Assembly (NCBI GenBank): GCA_018697195.1
Contig: CM031864.1
Span: 16,796,371 to 16,860,370 of the forward strand
DNA from: Certhia americana
Taxonomy: Eukaryota; Chordata; Aves; Passeriformes; Certhiidae
Direction of reading: 5' to 3'
DNA: 64,000 bases
The notes below the pieces were generated by a model that worked only from the letters and a program-made list of their open reading frames with translations, was not told the DNA's origin and did no database searches. The position numbers were made by a program, and so were the translations under genes. Of the stretch, positions 11,500 to 23,060 are shown piece by piece (position 1 is the first letter of the stretch; every line of letters starts with the position of its first letter).

Positions 11500-14400
11500 T
11501 ATTTACTGTAAAGGTATTTGCAAATAATATTATAAGATTTTAAATACCATTAAGTGGTTATTTTCCTCTAAATTTGATCTAAACTGCAACTTTTTTATCT
11601 TTAAGGTTTAAAAAGTAAGTGGCATGTTTGGATGTTCCACATCTCCATGCTTACCATTTCTGCATAATCAGCCTTTTTGGGCACATTGACATGTTGGCTT
11701 CCTTTAAGTTCTCTCTGTCAACAGCTCTCAAAGACTAGATACTGACCTAGGCAGGCCCAGCACTGCCACTCTTGAAAGGCTTGCTCTGCATTTTTGCATG
11801 CATGTTGATTAGGAATTAATAGCTGGCATCCCTGGAGGCTGCTGTTGTGTTGAGATGATATGAAACCTGTTGTTTTTCCCTGGGAGCAGCCATGCCTGGA
11901 ACCCCCCCTGGGACTCCAGAGATGAGGCTCTCCAGTGCTGGGCACTTTGGGGGAACTTCCAGCACATACTCTTGAAAGGCACTTTTCACTCATGTCTGAA
12001 GTTTTGGTCCCGTGATCAACCCCATCTTTGGGTCATATTTATAGTATCACGTCTGAAACTGAGTAGTATCAGCAGCCTAGAACTAGCAACAGGATTTGAA
12101 GAAAAACCCATAAAAATAGGGCAACATTAAAACACAAAGGAGCTATCAATTACATGTGCTCCTGCTCCTTTGGACACTTGGTTTGTGCTGCTGGAATACA
12201 CACATAAGGACTGGGTGTATATCGACATCCCTCACCCAAATAAGTGTCAAGAGGTAAAGCATTATTATCTCTCAGCCATAAAACCACAGTCTCCACTCAT
12301 TTTCCCTCCTAAAGGTCAGACATTCGCAGCCTGCATGTACTGCCCCTAAAATGAATGCCACACTGTCATCAGCATTCAGCACCACAGCTGCAGAATAAAG
12401 GGAGCCTAGCCAACCACATGAGAAAGAGGAGATAAAAAGGAACCAGAAAGCAAAAATAAAATGCCTTAAGTCTGTGCAGCAGTCTTTTGCCCTCCCTCAC
12501 TAATCAATTGTCCTCCTGGTGTTCGTTCTCTGCACCAAGTGCCTGGCATGTGAGCTGGGCTATGCAGACCAGCAGTCACCCAAACACACAGCACCACCCT
12601 GGCCCGTGTGGGCAAGAGCAGCACTGAGGCACCCTGCAGCTCTTCCATGCAAAGAGCAAACGAGTGCTGCTTTCACAGCTCAGAGGACTCATCCTCCTAA
12701 GCTCTGAGAAACCTTGAGAACCCTGTTTCCTTTCACTCAATAGAAGTTTTGTTTTACAGTGAAATGTTTCTCTGCAAAAGCTGTCCTTAGCAAGGGGAGT
12801 GGAGATGCAGAGCAGCAGGAGCCATGGGGGTGCTCCACATGCCTCTTTGATGGAATCTCCCCCTGCTGCATTGGGCTCTGTTGATAAACCCATATCACTG
12901 ATGGGGTTTATTCAGAGGGGACCTTGGGCAGGGTTGTCACCCACCATACTCATCAGTGTGAGAACAACAAGTCACCAGACATTCCTACTACACCTTAAGG
13001 CCAAATACTCTATCCCATAAACTGTGTCTTAAATCAAAATTTTTAGTGAAATTGCCACCTCACTTGACACTCTGAATAGGTGTTTTTCAATTCTACCTTG
13101 GAATGATTTTTTTTTTATTTTGATTTTTTTCCTTCTGATCTGTTGGGAATATTCGTTCTTCAAATTATAAATAAATTTAGAAAGGTATGTAATCTGAATC
13201 TGCCAACAGCTTGGAGTGCAGCTTATTTTGACATATCAATAGTCTTGGAAGGAGTAAGCAGTCCAAATCTTTTCCTCGAAGCTCTGATATAAGGGCAATA
13301 GAAATGAGGGTAGAAGGGAGAGGCTGTGTGCTGAGAACTGCAGCTGGATGTTTTCACAGAAAGGAACAAGCCCTAAGATGGAAAAGGCTGCCCAAAACGG
13401 TTTAGGTACAGCCTAAATGCCTGTTTATGGAAGAGGCCTCTGCCCAAGCAACAGCCAGAGTTTCAGGCCCTTGTTTGCATTTCTGGCCTGAGTTTTGTTG
13501 TGTGTTTGGTGACAGGACAATCCAGGGCACATTGGTGTGTGTTTCTCTTTCCAGAGCAGCAGGAGGGAAGAGTTGCTTTGTGCTCAGGTACTGCAAGTGC
13601 CCAGAGCATGACCTGCAGGGCACCTGTGCCAGCTACACTATGGGCTTCTCTTTTCAGGTTTACTTTTAATAATTGTACAACAGCTCATGTGTTTGAAGGA
13701 GGGAATAGATTTTGAGATTACTCCTGCCCCCTTTTTGCCCTGTGTATCCTTGGGAGCGTGGCAGAAAGGTAGCTGCTGGCGCTCAGGGAAAAAAAGAAGT
13801 GTAATGGATTGGAAAAGCGTATACTTTACTTTGAAAAGTTCATCCACATGTTTCTGGGTAGTTAAAAAAAAAAAAAAAGAGAAATCTATAAATGCTACAT
13901 AAGTTTTTAATGAATATGGCCTTTAGCTAGGCTGAACTTCCAAAAATGGGTTTGAACTACTACAATACTGTACCCTGATAGCTTCCTGTGTGAGGAAGCC
14001 TGTGTTTGTGTGCTTCCAGGAACCCACTGTCCCAGCTGTATATGAACCTAATAGCAGCATTTATAGAACCTGTAATTTCCAAATGAAGTGTGAGCCTTTG
14101 TAGTGGATTTATCGCTCTCAGCCCTGTTCTGAAAGGCTCCTCACCAAGGAGTGAGTGGTTTCCTGCCTTGTGTGGGGGCTGCTGAGTGGAGGGATGAACC
14201 TGTGCCTGTTTCTGCAGGAGGCAATACAGAGGTTTGGAAAGATGATCTGTTTAAGCTGAATAAAGTTCCTGTCTTTTGGGTTAGCATTTTCCTGCCACAT
14301 CAAATCTCCCCACAGAGGTGCCAAAGGTGGATATTGTGTGCAAGATCCCAACACAATGCCCAGTCCACATGCTGAAAACTGTATACTCTCTTCTGAGTAT

Positions 14401-15240
14401 TTAGGTGGCAAAGAGGAAATTAATGAAAACCTGATATTCAGCATATATGCAGGCATAACAGATAGGGTAGAATTAACTCTTTGACTGTCATTCTTGCTAT
14501 TTTAGTTTAAAATGTGAGGCTTTTTATTATTTCTTCATGCACACATCAACTTTTGTGTCTCTCATTGCAAGACTTTCTTCATTTCTCAGTAGAGCTACAA
14601 TCAAAGGATAGTGTATGAGGGGCCTAATAATTTTCAGCGATTTTTATTTCAAGCCATTAAAGCTGAAATACATTACTCCCTTTCCAAAGCTTTCAAAAAA
14701 TAAGCAGATGAAAGCTCTGGGCTTTCTGTTGTTCTTGTTCTTCCACTTGTACAAATAACACATAATAACACCTGCATTCAAAAACTGTGTTTTTGCCCTT
14801 CATATCCCAAAACAGTATAAATTGATGTGGTTCAGATCAGCTATTAAAAATTCCTCTCTACCTTTGCCTCAATTTATAGCAAAGCAATATGGCTCTGGTA
14901 GACTGGTATTACGAATACATGGTACTACTGCATAACCTATCATATGAAATTAGATTCTCTATCAAAAACAAAAGTTTTAGCAGGATGAAATTATGATTCT
15001 GTGAGCAGGTCTCCTGCTCTGGCATCAACATTGATGCAAAATTGATGAAACTTCCAAGTGAAATTGCATTGTTTGATCTTCAGAGTCCTGGAATAACATA
15101 GCCTAAAGCTACAGTTTCTGTAAACTTACTTTGCACAAACGACTTAGCCAGTACTGATGTATTGACATAGTGTGCCCATGAATGACATTAGGGCTACTTA
15201 GAAAAGAGACAAAATAACAGCAAAAGAATGCAGCAATTGG
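11500..15240. other. Non-coding DNA with GC-richer patches, no gene seen
   Basis: GC-richer patches at about 11850-11990, 12480-12960 and 13380-13640 lower stop-codon density and give overlapping open frames of 60-105 codons on both strands (for example 12576-12893 minus against 12799-13020 plus). None resembles a known protein. An A15 run lies at 13864-13878. The stretch 14480-14720 is AT-rich and complex and might be conserved, but nothing specific supports this. Confidence 0.65.
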
Positions 15241-15244
15241 TTCT

Positions 15245-15337
15245 GAAATTACCTTTTTCCAGTGAACCTCTCTGAAAAATTACCTTTTTCTGCTGAGTCT
15301 CACTCAAAAATTACCTTTTCCAACTGAAGCTCTCTCA
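15245..15337. repeat. Three-copy 31-bp tandem repeat
   Basis: The core AAATTACCTTTTTC recurs with ATTACC at 15248, 15279 and 15310, an exact 31-base period. It is followed each time by a diverged tail ending in CTCTCT or CTCACT. The copies differ at several positions, so this is an old minisatellite seed. Confidence 0.88.
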
Positions 15338-15800
15338 AAGTGCCTTGATGTTAAGCAATATAGTTTTTAGTTGAAAATGTCACAAGGCCATGAAAAGAAA
15401 TTGATAGAAAATTTCAGGGTGCCTTGTTGATATTTGAAGCAGCCTGTGGATTTTTGTTCTTTAACACAGATCTTCTCTGCTGTGCTACCACTTTGATTTC
15501 TGTATTGCCCAAACCAGCATGTTTCTAGGCTTAATGGCTTCACCGAGAGGAATGTGAAGGTGATTTAGTTATTTCTGGGGAGGTGATGCTACCAGGAGAA
15601 AATTGGCAAACAGATGTCTTCTGAGACCTTTCCAATTGCATACAAGGCGTTGGTTTGTTTTTAATCATGAATTAGAATAAATAAATGTCAATGTCTTTCT
15701 TTTTAATGCATCTATAAATGCAATAGTACTCTGATTGTCTGAACTACTTAGGTGAAGGTGTTCAGATATTTGTCTACATATGTGGCTGACAGGAAGCAGT

Positions 15801-15860
15801 GATCCAGAGCTCGTGGAAATCAATGGAAGGACTCCCACAGCATCAGCAGGCTTTAGTTCC
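15801..15860. repeat. Probable old palindromic interspersed repeat fragment
   Basis: The sequence starts GATCCAGAGC, has AAATCAATGGAAGGACTCCC in the middle, and ends with CAGGCTTTAGTTCC, which is roughly the reverse complement of the start. From memory this matches a type of short palindromic repeat common in bird, turtle and crocodile DNA (arms around AAGTCAATGGGAGT and GGCTTTGGATCAGGCC). I cannot give a database name. Confidence 0.4.
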
Positions 15861-18830
15861 GACCTGTAACTGGAAGTTAAGAGACCAGGTGACTGTCAGC
15901 AGGAATTTAGAGTGGAGGATTGCACAGGCAGGGATCAGATTTTTCTGTACTTGATAAGACTGAAGCCTCAGGCTGTTCATGCAGGTGGATCTAACACCTG
16001 TACACAGCCTCAGTGAACTGTGGCAGGCAAAAGAGGCAGTGTATTAGCAAAACTGGGAGCCAGGAGACACCAAGATTAAAGGTATGGGCACCTGAATAAG
16101 ATACCAAGAGACAGCTAGGAGATAATTTTACAGTGCAGTAGCAGTAATTGCATGTGTACAAGTTCTTACTGTAGTACATGCAAGGTGAACTTCCTCTGAG
16201 GCGTAAGGTACTTTGCATTTACTGAGGGTTTGAGCATGGATGCAGGCAATTCCTGCAGAGGAACTGGCTCTCTGCTAGCTCCCACCCTTGTAACAAGTTC
16301 ATATGTTCATGATGTGGAGGGGAATTCATCTCATTTGCAACACTTGGTCTAAAATAGCAATTAAAGTTCCCTCAATAGTCAACAAAGACAGAGGGACACC
16401 ATCAAGTTCATCCCACCTATCCTGGTGGAATTTTCACCCCTAGTGATCACTAGGATGTTGTGGCCATTCCAGCTGCCTGCATGCAGTCAACCTGCCATGC
16501 TCCATCACATGCACAGTCCTTCACAGAGGTGGCTGTGCAATACCCAGCTCTGTGGTTAACCTGCAACCTGGGGGATGCAGCACTGAACCTGCGGTGCACT
16601 GCTGTCCTCTTCCCAACAGCCTGTGCCCAGCTCCTGGAGGAACTGCCTTGAGGCAGCTCTCTACTCCTTCAGAGACAAAGACAACCATGACTGGATGGGG
16701 CAATTCCATCATGAAGATGTGGGGACAAGGGCTGGCTGCTCTGGGCTGGGCTCTGGGCTGATTTGAATGAGCTGTGGATAGGAGATGAACTTTACTTCTG
16801 AAACATAGTGCAGGTCCAACAGCTTATGGAGACAGTGAGCAATGACATACCCAATGAAATGCAGGGAGAAATGCAGTCTTGGACTGTGCAACTCCCCAAA
16901 GGACAACGTTTCCAGCTGGATTTCATGGGAGGAAAGTTGTACACAAGTTGTGACTTTAAAATGAATGGTTTAAAACAGACAAATGACAACTAGATAAATT
17001 AATTAAACACCAATGTATTAGAGATAATATTAAGAAGATTAGTTACGAATCCCTTTTGGTTGTGTATTGTGATACAAAGTAACAAGAACAATGCTTTTGA
17101 GAGAGGATACTTGAGCATCAGCTATTGTCGGTCAATGAACACTGCAAGATCAGCTTTGAAGTTTATATTTAATTAATATATTGAGCAGATTTAGCCAGAT
17201 AAAAGCCTGCAGGAGGAACAAAACACCCCTCATAGAAACGTGCATCTTGTGTAAGTTTTTGAGGCACTATAGAATGTGCTTTTTACAAGTTATGGCATTT
17301 CAAATTGATGTCCCTGAATTTAGGGAAAACATAAGATTAACCAGAACCCCCAAAAAATGTGAAAAACTCACTGCTTCCCTTAGAAAATCTATCCAACACC
17401 TTCATTAATGTCATGTATATTGACTTAAATCATCAGTCAATGCTTTCTGCCTGTGGGTCTGACATTGTTACCAGGATTGTAACTACAGCTGGCTGGAAAT
17501 AGACAGTTATGCACCATGAAAGCATTTGAGGTTCCAGAATTTGTTATCAATATCTGTAACTGCAGAGGAATGAACCCTTATGTGCTATTGCACTACCTGA
17601 AGTTTAATGAAACTGATGGAGATGTCCTTACACATTTTGGGCTGGATGTATGTGCCTTGCCAGAGGTGGAGCAGTGCTGTGGTCCAGCATGTCCCTGAGT
17701 AGGCATGTGCTGGCTCTGAGTGCCACCTACCCAGGTGGCAGTAGGAAGGTCACAAAGCATGTTTGCATAGTTTTGGAACTGCAGAAGCTCATGGAAGACT
17801 TAGGGGTTTTTTTCAGCAGGAGTGGAAAGAAGGATGTGTCAGTATTTATATTCACAGTATAACAGTAATTTACAGGATACATACACAGTAAGAACATTTG
17901 GCGTGAGGCATATCTTTTTGGTAGAGGATGCTAATTTTTATAAAAATCCTATTATCTTAGGCCAGTCCAAATCTTTCTGTGTGCAAACAATTTGCCAGGA
18001 CTGATGTGGGAAAAAATGGGTGCACCTTTCTATCTGCGGATCAGGCTAGGAGCACCATGAAGCCCTTCAACCCACAGACAGCAGTGAATGTCCTCGAGGG
18101 TGATGCCAGCACAGGAGGTGCAGGTACCTGTGCAGAAGTGAGTGCTCTGCAGAGCAGGGTGCAGTGACAGCCAGGGAGCTAACAGAGGGAGGTTCACAAA
18201 CAAATCCTGCAGATGACAGCCTCTGCACAATAGTTCTTGGGAAGACACACTGTGTCTTTCCCAAGCCCATCCTCTTCTTGTCAGTAGCACCCTTCCTAGT
18301 TCCTTCTTCAGATTGTGGCACAATACCACATGGAGGTGTAACTCTTTACCAGGCCAAAAGGGGGTTTCTATGAAAACCTCTTACAGAGTAAAATAATGTA
18401 ACTACACCCCTTATCAGGCACGGCAGCAAATGTCCTACAGTTTTCCTGAAAGAAAGAGTACTAGGGATCTTTTCATTTAAAAGACATGGGATGTCTTCGC
18501 AAATCAGCATCCCTTTCAAAGGAGTCAGCTCTGCAATCCCACAGTCCAGCCAGGTCTTCTTCTGGGTCTGCCTCTGCTGAGCTCAGTTTTTGTGGCTGCA
18601 CGTGGTCAACGTGCCCCAACAACTCCCAGGGGAAAGCTGTTCCCTTGGAGGAATTGTCTGATTGTTAATCAGGAGACACAGGGCAGCTCTTTTAGCAATA
18701 ATTAGCACAGTGCACTTGGGTATCCTGGCATAGAGAGATGAGATTTTAACACTCAGCTACATTTCATGCTGAAACAAATCTGTTACAACCTTTGGAATTT
18801 TAATTGTTGCTACCTCATTAACCTGCTAAT
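15861..18830. other. Non-coding DNA, no gene seen
   Basis: A GC-richer patch lies at 16440-16760. Short open frames (60-99 codons) occur on both strands, among them 16808-16993 plus and 18030-18329 minus. I recognise no domain in them. A near-palindrome at 18236-18265 is listed separately. Confidence 0.65.
18236..18265. repeat. 30-base near-perfect inverted repeat
   Basis: The left arm CTTGGGAAGACACA and right arm TGTGTCTTTCCCAAG are reverse complements except for one extra A, around a single central C. The inner 15 bases (AGACACA-C-TGTGTCT) are perfect. The sequence could extrude as a cruciform or be a dimeric protein site. It does not belong to a repeat family I know. Confidence 0.8.
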
Positions 18831-18833
18831 GGA

Positions 18834-18972
18834 CACAGAATCACAGAATAATCTGAGTTGGAGGGAGCCCAGAAGGAACATGAAGTCCAACCCTTGTGAA
18901 TGGCCCATACGGGTACCAAACCTGTGACCTTGGCGTTATTGGCACCATGTTCCAACCAACAGGGCTCTCTTG
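18834..18972 (-). mobile_element. TguSINE1-like SINE: tRNA-Ile head, CR1 3' tail
   Basis: Read on the minus strand, bases 18972 to 18902 follow tRNA-Ile(AAT) closely. The A-box region reads GAGCCCTGTTGG, the anticodon loop keeps CCAATAACG with anticodon AAT, and the B box reads GGTTTGGTACC where a tRNA has GGTTCGATCCC. The element then runs into a CR1-type 3' end and finishes with copies of the 8-base CR1 tail unit ATTCTGTG (seen as CACAGAAT at 18834-18849). TguSINE1 of passerine birds is known to be a tRNA-Ile/CR1 chimera moved by CR1 machinery. Damaged A and B boxes suggest an old, inactive copy. This is the best evidence for the host lineage. Confidence 0.85.
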
Positions 18973-19706
18973 TCCACAGTTACACCAAAAATCAAGGGGA
19001 GAGGTGTGATTTTGTAGATTTTGGAAATCCATTTCTAAGAAACAGGAGCTCTTTTCGGGAACTGAATTTTGAGCAAAGATGAATGCCAAGGGATAAGTTT
19101 GCTGTTATTTTATAAAGATAGGCTGGGACTGAACACCTTGCACATCTAAACCTCAGAGTGAATAGGAGCAGGAGATACAAAAGAAATGTAAGCTAGAGCA
19201 GTGGAAGTCCCCCTTGCTGAACTGATTAGGTAAGTACAGTCCTATTTGAAATGTTGACAGGGTTACATGGATAGAAAAGCGATAATATTTCCTGTCCCAT
19301 TATAATTTTATGTTCCTTTAAAATGAATACCTGAAGTATAGACTGTAAAAGCAGGACTGAAGTCATTATTAGGCCAGGTAGGATACTATCAAAGTGTCTG
19401 TGCCTCCCCACATACATTTCCATAAAGAGTCCAGTAAAATAACTGCTCTCCTAAATTCTCCTAAAGAAAATGCTCAGGTTAAAGTCCAAATCCCCTAATA
19501 ACCTTTTTATTTTTTAACATTATATATATTTTTAGCATTCTTTCAAATGTTCCGGATGCTATTTTCCACCTTACGTGACCCCCCAAAAACACATCACATG
19601 ACAATATGTCACATCCCCAGCAATTTCAGGGGCTGTATCAGTGCCTGGGCAGAAGGGACGTTCTGTTGGCAGTTTTGGTAGCTCACCTGTGCATCCAGGC
19701 TCCCAC
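18973..19706. other. Non-coding DNA, no gene seen
   Basis: AT-rich sequence between the SINE and the CpG-rich patch. Short frames only. Poly-T/TA segments lie near 19500-19535. Confidence 0.65.
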
Positions 19707-19909
19707 CGCACTCAGGTGTGAGGAGGAGGAGGGCAGTGCCGAGGAGTCCTTGAGGAGATGCTGAGGTTTGCTCCCCATACCCAGAGCTGTCACCGAGCCG
19801 CGCCCCAGCCCGGGACCATCCTGAGCATCCCCGGGAGCCCCGCGGCCGCAGTGCCGTGTGTGTGTGTGCTCGCCGCTAGATGTCCCTTGGACTGACCGGG
19901 GCAGGGGCG
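19707..19909. promoter_or_regulatory. Isolated CpG-dense patch (small CpG island candidate)
   Basis: I count 15 CpG dinucleotides between 19707 and 19909, against almost none in the flanking kilobases. The patch includes a NotI site (GCGGCCGC, 19842-19849), two CCGGG runs and a short (GT)n at about 19854-19868. A weak CTCF-like match (CCGCTAGATGTCCC, 19873-19886, three mismatches to the usual core) lies inside. In vertebrates such patches are often promoters or unmethylated enhancer islands. No TATA box or obvious first exon fixes a transcription direction. A 74-codon minus frame (19790-20014) and a 112-codon plus frame (20009-20347) touch it, but neither resembles a known protein. Confidence 0.5.
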
Positions 19910-21067
19910 CTGAGCAGCTCTGCAGCAGCTCTGCAGCCCCTTCTGCAAAGCAGCAGCTCTGGGGAGCCTGCCCACTCTGATTTCAGGGCAGTATTTTAAG
20001 ACACGGCCATGCACACGGTACTCCTGCTGTCAGACTGGGCTGGGGTTAAGGTTTCCACCATCTCTTCGCACACAGAACTGTCTGCCCCGGGGTCAAGCTT
20101 GTCCTTTAATTTTATTTTATTTTATTTTTTAAGGATGTACCTTTTTAATAGAAGCAGGTGTTGCATTTTTCTTTTACGAGAGGAATATAAGGCTTTCCAT
20201 GTTGATTTCAATGAGAATGAAGACAAATTGAAGACAGTTTTTATTTTCTGTTATAGTCTGGAGATGTCCAAGGTTGCAAAATGGACAGCCCAAAAGCTCC
20301 AAAACATGAAGCTGGCACTACCTTCTGCAAATCCCTGCTGCCCATAGGGGCCCAGAAATCCTCTTCCTTAGTGATGTTCCTTAGCTTCGACAAAGACATG
20401 TATTTTTTCAAGTGTTTAGACAAGGGGAAGCAAAGGAAGCATTTATCAATAGTTTTAAAAATACATTTGAATTATGGAAATAAAATCTGAAACACTTCAC
20501 TTCTTTCCAGGGCCCCTTAAGGAGAGTCCCAGTGAGACAGGTGTAGCTTGTTTGCCAGAAATATGGAACTGGAACAGGGAAAATGAGCAAGTTGATATAA
20601 CACAAACACATGTGGGGGGAAAAAAAATAGAAAGAATACTCACCTGGAGCCAATTGCCATGTACCTGTTTTATGTGCTGAAAAACCTCTGACAATACATG
20701 GCTGGCTGAAAAACATCAGACTTGGTAGCAAAAAATATGCAGCTAGTATTTATGCCTTGCTCTTTTTTAAAAATTACCTGAAAGAATACACCTTTATATA
20801 AGGCCAGGAATTAAGGTTATCTCCAATGTCATTCACCTTTTATTTTGATGTGCTGCATTATGGCAACCTTGAATATTTCTGCCCTAGCCATAGGCGGTGG
20901 CATGCAGTAGTAAGGGCAAAAATGAACAACCACAACCTTCTTTTTTCCACATCTAAATTTACCTGATAAGTAGCTCAGACCATGGTTCTCCTCTGTGACC
21001 ACCCTCAGGCTGCTGAGCACTTGTAGGCAAAATGCCACCCAGCCCTTCACCCAACAAGCAGGGAAAA

Positions 21068-21084
21068 AGCAGCAGCAGCAGCAG
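21068..21084. repeat. (AGC)n microsatellite
   Basis: About five to six CAG/AGC units. It lies 28 bases before the G18 tract, so three simple-sequence tracts cluster within 100 bases. Confidence 0.9.
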
Positions 21085-21112
21085 AATTGAAGGTTTGCCT
21101 ATTGGAATTTAT

Positions 21113-21157
21113 GGGGGGGGGGGGGGGGGGTTATTATTGTTGTTGTTGTTGTTGTTG
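21113..21157. repeat. G18 homopolymer followed by (TTA)2(TTG)6-like tract
   Basis: Eighteen consecutive G (21113-21130) run into TTATTATTG and then TTG units to about 21157. The G run alone can form G-quadruplex structures. Long G runs are rare in vertebrate DNA and unstable in sequencing, so the exact length is uncertain. Confidence 0.9.
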
Positions 21158-21840
21158 AAATTTCTGAGTTTGTTGCTATTAATTTGTTTTACCAATATCC
21201 CAAAGGAGACAAAAAATGCAGTTTAAAATCTGGGACCCTCAATAGAGCAGCAGAGCCCAAACTCCTGCAAACAGAGCTGAATCCTGGGCTGCTGCAAAGA
21301 GTGAGAAGGGGATAAAGGTTGAATCATTCATGATAGGAGGGGTCTGTCAATGACATTGGCCGTTTTGCTTATCTGCACTGTGTGAAAACCCTCCTTTATT
21401 TAACAGGTTAGCATTCCCCTCTGTGGTAAAAGCGAAATGTAAAAGCAAGTGACAGGAGCTGGCTGCTTGGCTCTGTCAGGGCCAGCCGGCTGGGCTCCCC
21501 TGGTACCCTGGAGGTCTGCAATCATGAAACTGGAACAGGCCAGGGCAAACCCTTCTGAAAGCAGACCACAAGGTGGGCTTGGAAAGTACTCCTGCTTTCT
21601 GCTGCTCTGCTGGCTTTCCCAGAGACAGAAATTGCTGGATTTGAAAATATTGCTGAGGAAAAGGGTGAACCAGGAGGGGAAGCCCATGGAGCAGCTCTCA
21701 GCCTCTGAGTTAGAGGGGCTTATGAGGTGTAACAGCCCCACAAGGTTCACCACAAACCTCCCAGTGAATTACCATGTTGGTATGGACACATTGATAGCCA
21801 GCATCCTTTGAGTTAAGTAACAGAATAAACATGAATTTGT

Positions 21841-23060
21841 ACTCTTAAACCGCCTCCTGCTGTGTTTAATGAATTTTTAGTTCAGGATGTACATAAATAA
21901 TCAGGCAAGCCAAATAACAGGAATTATATTTTGCTATGAAAAATAATTAAACCTAAAGTATAGACTTAGTCTCTGTTATTCAAAGAAATATAAATAACCT
22001 CTGCCAAAAAGTGCTGGAGTACACTTACTGAGCTTTAACAGTCACACACACTGGCGGATGGGAGGCTTATACAAATATTGTCTTTTATTATAATGTGGAA
22101 AACATAAAGCTGTATCAGAAGTAATGATAACTTCTGAAAGCTAGTGGAAAATAACATAAATTCCTGCATTCAACAATTACTTTTTAACCTAAATTGTAAT
22201 TCCAATTAAGTTCATTAGTTAAAATTAAAAATAGTTTATTAGAAAAACATCGTTAAAATGTGTGGTGCAGAGCAGAATATTCTTCTAACTGGGACATGAA
22301 GCAATAGTGAAATAGCACTGAGTCACATTTATTATTGCTCTTCTGAAAATGGAAAATTTTCTGTGGCTGAGACTTGATACTCTATAATGTCGGCTTGAGT
22401 TTTGCTTTGTGTTGGTTTGTTGTTTTTTTTGTGAGCATACTGTTATTTCATATTCTTTTTTCACTCCTCTGTTTAGAAAGAAAAAAGTGAACAAGCGAAG
22501 CACAACCTTTGGTAGACTGATCTGTGACACCCCGTAATCTTTTGATACTGCCTTGATTTCTAATTGTGTTTTTCACATTTTTAGCAAAAGAAATAAGAAA
22601 AAAATCAGAAGTGTAACCTATATTATTATACTTTAATGTGATGTTCTACTTTTCTGTTTGTAGTTCTTGAAGTTTTTGTCTTACTTCATTAAACATTTAA
22701 TAAATCACTGCCAGTTTTGTGACAGATTTTAACCATAACACAAACAGCAGGAGGTGTAAACTCAGTTCAGTTCGTATAGGCATATAATATCCGTGTCGAC
22801 ATCATCATCCCCTCAAGGCATATTGGCAAAACGGCCAATGGAAGCTAAGCTTTTTCCGACAAAGCTTCGAAAATAAAGTTTTCTTCTTTTATCTTACTAC
22901 AAATCAATTGGAGCCCTTACAGCAAAATCCTATAAAATAACTTCAAACACCGCTTCTTAGTCTAAAAATTTGTATTATGGCTAAAACTCTTTGAAGTTTT
23001 ATGACTGAAGTTTGGAGAAAAATGATTTAAGTGCTATCTGCTAGACATCAGAGTGTCAAA
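21841..23060. promoter_or_regulatory. Candidate conserved regulatory cluster
   Basis: AT-rich but non-repetitive sequence that keeps unusual CpGs. The densest part is 22770-22880, with CpGs near 22772, 22793, 22797, 22832, 22858 and 22868. An NFI-like pair TTGGC...GCCAA lies at 22823-22838 (6-base spacer; the canonical spacer is 5) and overlaps a CCAAT box at 22835-22839. TAATTA-like cores occur at 21945, 22195 and 22220. CpGs surviving in AT-rich sequence often mean selection or lack of methylation. The function is inferred. Confidence 0.4.

Larger units (their letters stand above)
19910..21840. other. Non-coding DNA, no gene seen
   Basis: The GC-richer flank of the CpG patch (19910-20095) falls into AT-rich sequence, with a (TTTTA)n-like tract at about 20107-20130. 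Open frames at 20408-20731 minus (107 codons), 21449-21811 plus (120) and 21400-21753 minus (117) overlap on both strands and show no recognisable family. The last pair lies in a GC-richer stretch, which explains their length. Confidence 0.6.

Noticed and set aside
12379..12400. TTCAGCACC, left half of a REST/NRSF site (also at 26466-26474)
   Set aside because: The right half of the motif is missing in both places.
13864..13878. A15 run (and A17 at 50572-50588) as retrocopy tails
   Set aside because: No upstream AATAAA signal, gene similarity or target-site duplication could be seen.
18902..18972. Possible tRNA-Ile gene on the minus strand
   Set aside because: It is fused to a CR1 tail and its A and B boxes carry changes, so it is a SINE head and not a tRNA gene.
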